In this document: positions 1 through 8,759 of the stretch, piece after piece
How the letters are laid out: each line of letters begins with the position of its first letter
Numbering within the stretch: the first letter of the stretch is position 1
Origin: JBBQZP01 sp038207585
GTDB lineage: Bacteria; Pseudomonadota; Alphaproteobacteria; Rhodobacterales; Rhodobacteraceae
Direction of reading: 5' to 3'
Assembly: GCA_038207585.1 (NCBI GenBank)
Contig: JBBQZP010000005.1
Span: forward strand, 73,601-137,600
Length of the DNA: 64,000 nucleotides
Position numbers and translations under genes: made by a program
The notes under the pieces: generated by a model
The model's input: the letters and a program-made list of their open reading frames with translations, nothing else
What the model was told of the DNA's origin: nothing
Databases searched by the model: none

Positions 1-477
1 CCAGCTGGCCCAAGCTGCGGGGTCGGCAAAGGCCGGATCAAGGGCCGCGAACTGCTTGGCATACTCACCCTTGGCAAATCTTCCGACCGACCGACCCGTC
101 GAGCGAAAGAGCGACGATGCGCCGCCGAACTCGTAATTCAGCCGCGTGCCAAGCTGGCTGTGCAGCTTGTAGCGCTCGGCGATGACCAGATCGGTGTAAA
201 GTGCGCTGTAAACCGCTTCATCCGGCACAGTTTCCTTGGCGGCATCCCATGATTTCAGGGCGACAACCGTGCGCGGAATAGTGTCGGAAACGATGTTGTT
301 CTGAACCGACCGGAACAGCATATCCGCAATCGGAGCCACAAAGCTGAGCATCACGAAGATCAGAAGGGGCGCTATCAGCAACAGCGCGCGCAGCTTCTGA
401 CGCCGCAGCGCGCGGTTCAGCGAATGGCGCAGCGGGCGACCATCGGCAGCAAGAACAAGGCCTGTGGTGTCTGACAT
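1..477 (-). CDS. ABC transporter permease, spermidine/putrescine type (partial)
   Basis: The first 159 residues are visible; the rest lies beyond the left window edge. The N-terminus is basic (LNRALRRQKLRALLL) and is followed by one hydrophobic helix at about residues 29-50. A hydrophilic stretch then fits the periplasmic loop of the large PotB-like permeases of about 400 residues. The ATG at 475-477 lies 83 bases downstream of the substrate-binding protein gene on the same strand, so it is probably the third gene of the transporter operon. Family assignment rests mostly on context, since the conserved EAA loop is outside the window. Confidence 0.75.
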   Translation of the reverse strand, partial: MSDTTGLVLAADGRPLRHSLNRALRRQKLRALLLIAPLLIFVMLSFVAPIADMLFRSVQNNIVSDTIPRTVVALKSWDAAKETVPDEAVYSALYTDLVIAERYKLHSQLGTRLNYEFGGASSLFRSTGRSVGRFAKGEYAKQFAALDPAFADPAAWASW

Positions 478-560
478 TGGCGTTATACCTGCTTCTTTCC
501 GGTTCGGCGCGGTTTGAAGAAAACGGGCGGCGCTTGCAAAAAGCCCCGCCCGTTGCCGGA

Positions 561-1685
<1,125 letters not shown>

Positions 1686-1758
1686 AGTATACTCCCGTTG
1701 TCCCGGATTGAAGTCGAAGGAAGCCGCGTTCCGGGATTGGCGGCCCCTATTCTGTGGA

Positions 1759-2859
1759 TCAGGCGTCCAGCGCGCGGCAATCTTCGGGCTGCCAGCCGAT
1801 GTCGATCATCTGACCCGGCTCCATCCTCTGCTGATCGGCAGCGTTGCGGACCTTGATCACGAAATCCTCGCGGCCAGCAACCTTAAGGCGCGTGCGCAGG
1901 ATGTCACCCATGTAGATGAATTCCAGCACTTCGGCTTTCAGGGTATGCGCGCCCTCCATCAGGCGGCTTTTGTTGGTTTCCACACGCTCGGGCCGGATCG
2001 ACACTTTGGTGCGTTCGCCCACGCGGGACACATTTACAGGCCGCGCGTCGATGATCTCGCCCGAGTCGAGCTTTACGGTGCAGACGGTATCGTTGATCTC
2101 TGTCACGACACCGGTCAGCGTGTTGTTTTCGCCGATGAACTGGGCGACAAAACTGTTGGTCGGGCGTTCATACAATTCATCCGGGGGGGCAAGCTGCTGG
2201 ATCACGCCATCGTTGAACACGGCGACCCGGTCCGACATGGTCAGCGCTTCGGTCTGGTCGTGGGTCACATAGACCACCGTAATCCCCAGATTGTCGGCGA
2301 TGCGTTTGATTTCGAACTGCATGTGTTCGCGCAACTGTTTGTCCAGCGCGCCCAAGGGTTCGTCCATCAACACCAGTTCCGGCTCGAACACCAAAGCGCG
2401 CGACAGTGCGATGCGTTGCTGCTGGCCGCCCGAAAGCTGCGCCGGACGCCGCCCGCCGAATTCGCCCATCTGCACCATGTCCAACGCGCGTTTGACCTTG
2501 GCCTCACGCTCGGACTTGCCCAGTTTGCGGACCTCAAGCGGGAAGGAAAGATTTTCGGCCACCGTCATATGCGGAAACAGCGCGTAGTTCTGAAACACCA
2601 TTCCGATGCCGCGTTTGTTTGGCGGAATATTGTTGATCGACTGCCCGTCCAGCCGGATTTCGCCATGCGTGGCCGTCTCGAACCCCGCCAGCATCATCAG
2701 GCAAGTTGTCTTGCCCGACCCCGACGGCCCAAGCATCGTCAGAAACTCGCCTTTCGGGATTGAAAGATTCAGATCTTTGACGACAAGCGACAAGCCATCA
2801 TAGCTTTTTTGAACGCGTTCAAATTCAACATAGGCGGACTGCGGGGAAGGGCTTGTCAA
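1759..2859 (-). CDS. ABC transporter ATP-binding protein, PotA-like
   Basis: 366 residues with Walker A (GPSGSGKTT), signature LSGGQQQRIALSRAL, Walker B (LVLMDEPLGALD) and the H-loop (VTHDQTEAL). A C-terminal TOBE/OB region is typical of the PotA/UgpC/MalK group. The start appears to be TTG at 2857-2859: the preceding in-frame codon is a TGA stop, and GAGG lies six bases upstream. It energises import through the permease encoded downstream. Operon order is ATPase, binding protein, permease, with gaps of 73 and 83 bases. Creatinase lies 137 bases upstream on the same strand and could head the transcript. Confidence 0.9.
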   Translation of the reverse strand: MTSPSPQSAYVEFERVQKSYDGLSLVVKDLNLSIPKGEFLTMLGPSGSGKTTCLMMLAGFETATHGEIRLDGQSINNIPPNKRGIGMVFQNYALFPHMTVAENLSFPLEVRKLGKSEREAKVKRALDMVQMGEFGGRRPAQLSGGQQQRIALSRALVFEPELVLMDEPLGALDKQLREHMQFEIKRIADNLGITVVYVTHDQTEALTMSDRVAVFNDGVIQQLAPPDELYERPTNSFVAQFIGENNTLTGVVTEINDTVCTVKLDSGEIIDARPVNVSRVGERTKVSIRPERVETNKSRLMEGAHTLKAEVLEFIYMGDILRTRLKVAGREDFVIKVRNAADQQRMEPGQMIDIGWQPEDCRALDA

Positions 2860-2996
2860 TCAGAGCCTCATTTTTGCGGAGTATCGTTCCGATGCGGAGT
2901 TCGTGTGCCTTTTTGGGGCACCCGGCCTTCAGATGCAACCGTTTCGACCGAAAATCCGGCAAAACAGAAGGGAAAGCCGGGTGAACTGCCAAAAAT

Positions 2997-4202
2997 TCAG
3001 CCAACCACGTTGAACGCCGGGCCATAAGGATACTTCGTGATATCTTCGGCCCCATCCTCAGTGATGAACAGGATATCATGTTCACGGTAACCGCCTGCAC
3101 CGGGGCGGCCTTCGGGAATCGTCAGCATCGGCTCCATCGAGATGACCATGCCGGGTTCCAGCACGGTGTCGATGTCCTCGCGCAGCTCCAACCCCGCCTC
3201 GCGGCCATAGTAGTGCGACAAGATGCCGAACGAATGGCCATAGCCGAAGGTGCGGTATTGCAAAAGCTGCCGCTCCTCCAGAAAATCGTTGATCTTGGCG
3301 GTGACGGCGGCGCATGAGACGCCGGGTTTCAGCAGGCTCATCCCGTATTCATGCGAGGCAATGTTCGCCTCCCAGATGCGCAGGCTGGCGGGATCAACCT
3401 CGCGCACGAACATGGTGCGTTCAAGGGCGGTGTAATAGCCCGAGATCATCGGAAAGGTGTTCAGGCTAAGAATCTCGCCGACCTGCATTTGGCGCGACGT
3501 GACCGGGTTGTGCGCGCCATCGGTATTGATACCCGACTGGAACCAGACCCAGGTGTCGCGGTATTCGGCGTCGGGAAAGCGTTTCGCAATCTCCAATTCC
3601 ATCGCGTCACGGCCCGCCATCGCCACGTCAATTTCGCGCGCGCCGGCCTGAACAGCATCCCGGATCGCATAGCCGCCGACATCGGCCACATTCGCGCCGT
3701 GACGGATCATCACCAGTTCGGCGGGCGATTTGTGCATCCGCTGGCGCATGGCAAATGGCGCAATATCGACGCGGGTTTTGGGCGACAGGAACGCGTCCAG
3801 CTTGCCGCTTTGCATCAGGGTCAGGTGGTCGCCTTCAAAGCCGATCACGCGGCCAGCGCCCGTGACCGACGCAATCACGCGCCAGTAATTGTCGCGCTGC
3901 CAGTCGGTGTAGGTGATGTTGTCGCCGTGGCACCGCCGCCAAGGCTGGCCCGCATCAATGCCCGCGCTGACCGTGACGGACTGATCCGCCGTCACAACCA
4001 ACCCGTAAGGCCGCCCGAACGAACAATACAAAAACCCCGAGTAATACGAGATATTGTGCATCGAGGTCAGCACGGCGGCGTCAACCCCCTGCTCGGCCAT
4101 GATCTTGCGCAGGCCCGCAAGCCGCGAGTCATATTCGGCAGGCGCAAACGGCAACACGCGGTCGCCTTGATGAAAGCGGTAATGTTCCGGACGATTTGTC
4201 AT
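2997..4202 (-). CDS. Creatinase (creatine amidinohydrolase), M24 fold
   Basis: 401 residues, the length of characterised creatinases (about 403). Hydrolyses creatine to sarcosine and urea in the cytosol. Segments diagnostic of creatinase rather than of Xaa-Pro peptidases are present: LYCSFGRPYGLVVT near residue 58, QPWRR near 86, and FQSGINTDGAHNPVT with the catalytic histidine at residue 231, aligning with His232 of the Pseudomonas putida enzyme. The C-terminal GYGHSFG and GYREHDIL blocks are also kept. I start at the ATG at 4200-4202 (MTNRPEHYRF); the reading frame stays open upstream but that stretch does not look like the family. Neighbours are importers on both sides, consistent with use of creatine as carbon and nitrogen. 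Confidence 0.93.
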   Translation of the reverse strand: MTNRPEHYRFHQGDRVLPFAPAEYDSRLAGLRKIMAEQGVDAAVLTSMHNISYYSGFLYCSFGRPYGLVVTADQSVTVSAGIDAGQPWRRCHGDNITYTDWQRDNYWRVIASVTGAGRVIGFEGDHLTLMQSGKLDAFLSPKTRVDIAPFAMRQRMHKSPAELVMIRHGANVADVGGYAIRDAVQAGAREIDVAMAGRDAMELEIAKRFPDAEYRDTWVWFQSGINTDGAHNPVTSRQMQVGEILSLNTFPMISGYYTALERTMFVREVDPASLRIWEANIASHEYGMSLLKPGVSCAAVTAKINDFLEERQLLQYRTFGYGHSFGILSHYYGREAGLELREDIDTVLEPGMVISMEPMLTIPEGRPGAGGYREHDILFITEDGAEDITKYPYGPAFNVVG

Positions 4203-4509
4203 GTTCAGACCCCATAAAGCGGGGCGGGACGCATCCCGGGACCCCACGAAAGATCCCGGCGTGCAGGACGACATCGGATTTCTCCGAAAGCGCGGGGATG
4301 CCCCCTGTGGCGACGCCATCGCCACGGCTTGCGCCGGATGTTATCCCGGCACCGCGCGAATGCATGTCGCCCAGCGACAAGCGCGGGGTCAAAAACGTAT
4401 TCTCCCGACGTGAAGCCGAAGAATTAGGCGGCACAACAGGCATCAGGCTGCGACGCCATCCGACGATAACAGAAAAGACCATTACAGACTACATTCGCAA
4501 GAAAAGATC
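4203..4509. promoter_or_regulatory. Divergent intergenic region between creatinase and TRAP genes
   Basis: 307 bases between the divergent starts of creatinase and dctQ. It must carry both promoters. I see no convincing -35/-10 pair, operator palindrome or small ORF with a ribosome binding site here. The upstream open extension of the creatinase frame covers part of it but lacks family similarity. Confidence 0.4.
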
Positions 4510-5145
4510 TTGACTGAAAACCCCTGGCCAGACGAACCTGCACGACAGACGCCGGTTTCGCCCCGCTCGCATCGGGTGCGGTTTGTGCGTAAGGTCCGTA
4601 AACAACTCAAACGCCTGATGGAAGGTCGAACCCCGCAGATGCCAGCATGGTGCCGCATATACGTCAGGATCATCGAGGCGATCAACTATCGCGTCGGGCG
4701 GTTCGCGATGTATCTGTTGTTCGCGATGATGGCGGTTCTGCTCTGGTCATCCATCACCAAGATCATCCAGCTACCTGCGATCTGGACCCTTGAAATGGCG
4801 CAATTCATCCTTGTTGCCTATTACCTTCTGGGCGCGCCCTACACGTTCCAACTTGATACCAACGTGCGGATGGACCTGCTTTATGCCCGCCAGCCGCCCC
4901 GTCGAAAGGCGATCTGGGATGCGGTCACGGTGTTCGTGCTGCTCTTTTATCTTGGCGTCATGCTTTACGGGGCGATGGGTAGCACGATCTATTCGTTCGA
5001 GACATCCGAACGCGCACCGACGGCGTGGCGGCCCTATCTCTGGCCGATCAAGGTGATCATCTGCATCAGCTTTGTTCTGATGATCCTGCAGGCGGTGGCG
5101 CATCTGATCCGCGATGTCGCCGTCTGGCGCGGCAAGGAAATCTGA
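4510..5145 (+). CDS. TRAP transporter small permease (DctQ)
   Basis: Up to 211 residues. Four hydrophobic helices are visible (about residues 65-85, 93-110, 137-158 and 176-195), the usual DctQ topology, after a basic N-terminal tail. It supports the large permease in sodium-driven uptake of an organic anion or zwitterion. The start is uncertain: the frame opens with TTG at 4510, with only a weak purine-rich stretch upstream, while ATG codons at 4618 and 4639 would remove the tail. The stop overlaps the dctM start by one base (TGATG), indicating translational coupling. Confidence 0.88.
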   Translation: MTENPWPDEPARQTPVSPRSHRVRFVRKVRKQLKRLMEGRTPQMPAWCRIYVRIIEAINYRVGRFAMYLLFAMMAVLLWSSITKIIQLPAIWTLEMAQFILVAYYLLGAPYTFQLDTNVRMDLLYARQPPRRKAIWDAVTVFVLLFYLGVMLYGAMGSTIYSFETSERAPTAWRPYLWPIKVIICISFVLMILQAVAHLIRDVAVWRGKEI

Positions 5146-6464
5146 TGCCGTACGAGTGGATTGCCATTTTGATGTTTTCAACGATGCTGCTGATGATGAT
5201 CACCGGGCAGCGGGTGTTCGGGGCCATCGGTTTTGTCGCCGTGATCGCCGCAATTGCGCTTTGGGGGCCCGGCGGGTCGGACATGGGCTTTTCGTCGATC
5301 ATGAAGCTGATGAAGTGGAACGCGTTGCTGACGCTGCCGATGTTCGTGTTCATGGGCTATGTGATGTCGGAAAGCCGGCTGGCCGAAGACATGTACAAGA
5401 TGTTCCACGTCTGGTTCGGTCCATTGCCCGGCGGCCTTGCGGTGGGCACGATCCTTCTGATGGTGATGATTTCCGCAATGAACGGTTTGTCAGTCGCGGG
5501 CATGGCGATCGGGGCCACAATCGCACTGCCGGAACTCCTGAAACGCAACTACGACAAGCTGATGATTTCGGGGGTCATTCAGGGTGGATCGAGCCTTGGC
5601 ATCCTGATCCCGCCGTCGGTCGTGTTGGTGCTTTTTGCGCAAATCGCGCGCCAACCGGTCAGCCAGTTGTGGTTGGCAGGGGTGATGCCGGGGCTTCTGA
5701 TGGCGGTGCTGTTCATTCTGTATATCGTCATTCGCTGCTGGTGGAACCCTTCGCTTGCCCCCGCCATGTCGGCCGAAGAACGCGCGGCGATCACATGGGC
5801 CGAGCGGTTCCGGCTGTTGCAGGCCGCACTTTTGCCCATCATCATTTTCGCCGCCATGATGATCCCCTTCGTCAAAGGCTGGACAAGCTTGACCGAAGCC
5901 TCGGTCATCGGCGCGCTGACCTCCGTTCTGGCCGCCGTGCTGAAAGGGCGTTTCACCCGCGCAGTATTCGAAACGGCAACGCGAAACACGCTGGCCATCA
6001 CCGTGATGTTCATGCTGATCATCATGGCCGCACTGTCGTTCGGCGCGGTGTTCGACGGGCTGGGCGCAGGCCGTGCCATCGAGAATTTCTTTGTCAGCGA
6101 TCTTGGCCTGAGTGCGTGGGAAGTGCTTATCCTGATGCAGCTCAGCTTTCTGATCATGGGCATGTTTCTGGACGATACTGCGATGCTGGTGATTGTCGCC
6201 CCCATCTATGTGGGGCTCGCCAAGGCGTTCGGCTTTGACCTGATCTGGTATGGCATCCTGTACACGATCACCTGCCAGATTGCGTACCTTACACCGCCAT
6301 TCGGCTATAACCTGTTCCTGATGCGCGCCATGGCACCGCCAGATTTTACCCTGCCGATGATTTACCGTTCGGTGTTTCCGTTCGTGCTTGTCATGCTGCT
6401 GACCTTGGTGCTGGTGATGATTTTCCCGCAAATCGCGCTTTGGCTGCCCGAAAAACTGCTATGA
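5145..6464 (+). CDS. TRAP transporter large permease (DctM)
   Basis: 439 residues, very hydrophobic, with about twelve transmembrane segments and the DctM hallmarks: an N-terminal helix followed by TGQRVFGAIGF, the GGSSLGILIPPSVVLVLFA segment, and FLDDTAMLVIVAPIYV near the C-terminus. It is the translocating subunit in the inner membrane. The ATG at 5145-5147 overlaps the dctQ stop by one base. A longer open frame from 5025 only runs into dctQ and is rejected. The binding-protein gene follows after 53 bases. Confidence 0.94.
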   Translation: MPYEWIAILMFSTMLLMMITGQRVFGAIGFVAVIAAIALWGPGGSDMGFSSIMKLMKWNALLTLPMFVFMGYVMSESRLAEDMYKMFHVWFGPLPGGLAVGTILLMVMISAMNGLSVAGMAIGATIALPELLKRNYDKLMISGVIQGGSSLGILIPPSVVLVLFAQIARQPVSQLWLAGVMPGLLMAVLFILYIVIRCWWNPSLAPAMSAEERAAITWAERFRLLQAALLPIIIFAAMMIPFVKGWTSLTEASVIGALTSVLAAVLKGRFTRAVFETATRNTLAITVMFMLIIMAALSFGAVFDGLGAGRAIENFFVSDLGLSAWEVLILMQLSFLIMGMFLDDTAMLVIVAPIYVGLAKAFGFDLIWYGILYTITCQIAYLTPPFGYNLFLMRAMAPPDFTLPMIYRSVFPFVLVMLLTLVLVMIFPQIALWLPEKLL

Positions 6465-6517
6465 TCCGTTAACCAGACCCCGCAAACGGGGCGATATTTT
6501 CAACAAGGAGAACCACA

Positions 6518-7555
6518 ATGACCACAAGACGCAAGTTTATCACCACCGGCGCGCTTGGCGCTGCCGCCGCATCCCTTGGCGCACCCGCCGCAATGGCACA
6601 AAGCCCGATCAAATGGCGGATGCAGACCTATGCGGGCACCGCCTTGGGGGCCGAGGTGGTAAAGCCCGCCGTCGACGCCTTCAACCTGATCGCGCAGGGC
6701 CAGATGGAGATCGAGCTTTTCTATGCCGACCAGCTTGTGCCCACGGCCGAATTGTTCCGCGCCATGCAGAACGGCACGATTGATGCGGTGCAGTCGGATG
6801 ACGACTCAATGGCTTCGCCCACAGAAGTCACGGTGTTCGGCGGCTATTTCCCACTCGCCCTGCGCTATTCGCTCGATGTGCCCGCACTGTTCAACCACTA
6901 TGGGCTGGATGAGATATGGAAGGAAGAATACGCCAAGGTCGGCGTCAAGCACATCTCGGCCGGCAGCTGGGACCCGTGCCATTTCTCGATGAAAGACCCG
7001 ATCACGTCGTTGGCCGATCTAAGCGGCAAGCGCGTCTTCACCTTCCCGACCGCAGGCCGGTTCCTTGCGCAGTTCGGCGTAGTTCCCGTGACCCTGCCGT
7101 GGGAAGATATCGAGATCGCGTTGCAAACCGGCGAACTTGATGGCGTCGCATGGTCGGGCATCACCGAGGTATACACCGCCTCCTGGGCCAAACTTGCACC
7201 GAACTTTTTGACCAACAACATCTCGGGAGCGTGGATCGGGCATTTCTTTGCCAACATGGAACGCTGGGATGCCGTGCCGCCGCATCTGCAGGAACTGATG
7301 CGCGTGTGCTTCGAGCAGTCGCACTATTATCGCCAGCATTGGTACTGGGCGGGCGAGGCGCGTCTGCGGGTCGAAGGGGCCGACACCAAACTGACCTCGA
7401 TCCCCGATGCGGAATGGGCGACCGTTGAAGTCGCTGCGCAGAAGTTCTGGGATGAGATTGCGGCGGAATCCGAAACCAAAGCCAAGGTCGTCGCCATCTT
7501 CCGCCAATACAACGAAGCGATGGCAAAGGCCGGGCGGCCCTACCGCTATTCCTGA
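6518..7555 (+). CDS. TRAP transporter substrate-binding protein (DctP)
   Basis: 345 residues. A twin-arginine signal is visible (TTRRKFITTGALGAAAA, cleavage near AMAQ), so the periplasmic protein is probably exported folded. The body has DctP-family features such as VPTAELFRAMQNGTID, LAQFGVVPVTLPWEDIEIAL and GVAWSGITEVYTASW. AAGGAG-like sequence precedes the ATG. It captures the ligand for the DctQM permease encoded just upstream, and a strong terminator follows. The ligand is not determined by sequence; the divergent creatinase makes creatine or a related compound a candidate. Confidence 0.92.
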   Translation: MTTRRKFITTGALGAAAASLGAPAAMAQSPIKWRMQTYAGTALGAEVVKPAVDAFNLIAQGQMEIELFYADQLVPTAELFRAMQNGTIDAVQSDDDSMASPTEVTVFGGYFPLALRYSLDVPALFNHYGLDEIWKEEYAKVGVKHISAGSWDPCHFSMKDPITSLADLSGKRVFTFPTAGRFLAQFGVVPVTLPWEDIEIALQTGELDGVAWSGITEVYTASWAKLAPNFLTNNISGAWIGHFFANMERWDAVPPHLQELMRVCFEQSHYYRQHWYWAGEARLRVEGADTKLTSIPDAEWATVEVAAQKFWDEIAAESETKAKVVAIFRQYNEAMAKAGRPYRYS

Positions 7556-7571
7556 TCGTTGATTGCATCTG

Positions 7572-7606
7572 GAAACGGGCAGGCTTCGGCCTGCCCGTTT
7601 CTTTTT
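7572..7606 (+). terminator. Rho-independent terminator after TRAP operon
   Basis: A perfect 13-bp stem (GAAACGGGCAGGC with its complement) closes a TTCG tetraloop and is followed by TTTTT. It sits 17 bases after the dctP stop and just before the convergent oxyR gene ends, so it ends the dctQMP transcript. Confidence 0.9.
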
Positions 7607-7619
7607 CGCCGCGCTGCGG

Positions 7620-8519
7620 TCAACCCCTCCGACCGACCGCCGCAGACCGCACCACTTCGGCCACCTGCATGAAATCTTTGGTCAACGGGCTGGTCTTGCG
7701 CCAGATCATACCGATGGTCCGCTGTGGTTGCGGCGGGGCAAAGCGGGTCAGCGATACCGAGGCCGACCGGGTTTCGACCGGCACCGCCATTTCGGGAATC
7801 AGCGTCACACCAATGCCTGCGCTGACCATCTGCACCAATGTGGATAGCGAGCTACCGTCCAGAATTTCGCGCGGACGGGCCTGCGTCATGTTGCAGAACG
7901 ACAGCGCTTGATCGCGAAAGCAGTGCCCCTCCTCCAGCAGCAACAGCCGCATCTGGCGCAGGGCCTCGGGGTTGGGCACGGGCTTGCCCGCATCGGCCGC
8001 AGGGCGGACCAGCACGAAATCTTCGGTGAAAAGCGCCACTTCGGTGAACGATGGCTCCGACACGGGCAGCGCGACGATAGCCGTATCAATCCGCCCTTCG
8101 GCCAGTTCCTGTATCAGCTTTGGCGTCAGCGTTTCGCGCACATGAATATCCAGATCGGCGTTCAGCCGGGTCAGATTGCCAATGATCGCAGGCAAAAGAT
8201 AGGGTGCCACGGTGGGAATCACCCCGATCCGCAACCGCCCCACCAACCGGTCTTGCGCCGCCCGCACCAGATCGCCCAACTCGTCCACCGACCGCAGGAT
8301 CAGACGCGCCCGCGCCGAAAACTCGGCCCCGATATTGGTCAGCCGCACCTGCCGAGCGCCACGTTCGAATAGCACTGACCCCAGCGTTTCCTCCAACTCT
8401 TTGATCTGCATCGAAAGTGCGGGTTGCGAGATGGCGCAGGCATCCGCCGCGCGGCCAAAGTGGCCATGCGCGGCCAATGCCTCGAAATACCGCAACTGTT
8501 TCAGCGTCAGATTTTGCAT
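7620..8519 (-). CDS. oxyR: LysR-family hydrogen peroxide sensor OxyR
   Basis: 299 residues. An N-terminal winged helix-turn-helix (about residues 1-60; FGRAADACAISQPALSMQI) precedes a LysR effector domain. The redox pair of OxyR is visible in EEGHCFRDQALSFC: Cys200 and Cys209, matching Cys199 and Cys208 of the E. coli protein. Peroxide is expected to oxidise them to a disulfide and switch the protein to an activator. It is transcribed divergently from katG, the classical target, so the shared 240-base interval probably holds its operator. Confidence 0.93.
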   Translation of the reverse strand: MQNLTLKQLRYFEALAAHGHFGRAADACAISQPALSMQIKELEETLGSVLFERGARQVRLTNIGAEFSARARLILRSVDELGDLVRAAQDRLVGRLRIGVIPTVAPYLLPAIIGNLTRLNADLDIHVRETLTPKLIQELAEGRIDTAIVALPVSEPSFTEVALFTEDFVLVRPAADAGKPVPNPEALRQMRLLLLEEGHCFRDQALSFCNMTQARPREILDGSSLSTLVQMVSAGIGVTLIPEMAVPVETRSASVSLTRFAPPQPQRTIGMIWRKTSPLTKDFMQVAEVVRSAAVGRRG

Positions 8520-8759
8520 AAGCTCACATTATCAGATCAATCAGAAAATCAAACTTAAACTAATGGCTCAAGTTTGCTACACCCTTGGCATCGGGGGATA
8601 CGGGGGGGCATTGATTCCCCGCGCCTCGGGATGCAGGGCAACCCGCTTCAACCGAAATCCGCGCGGCTCGCGTCACGTTGCGCTGAGCCGCCACGCCTTT
8701 TAATTCGACGGTCCTGCCGTGTGGCAAGACCCTGATCACAGCCTGAACTGGAGATGAAT
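8520..8759. promoter_or_regulatory. oxyR-katG divergent control region
   Basis: 240 bases between the divergent oxyR and katG starts. It contains an interrupted inverted repeat AAACTT (8551-8556) and AAGTTT (8570-8575) within an AT-rich patch, the most operator-like sequence here. I could not fit the full ATAG-N7-CTAT tetrad of OxyR sites, so the exact operator remains unassigned. Confidence 0.45.

Noticed and set aside
5490..6431. 313-codon minus-strand open frame opposite dctM
   Set aside because: Composition (His, Gln, Asp) is that of an antisense of a membrane protein; no motif.
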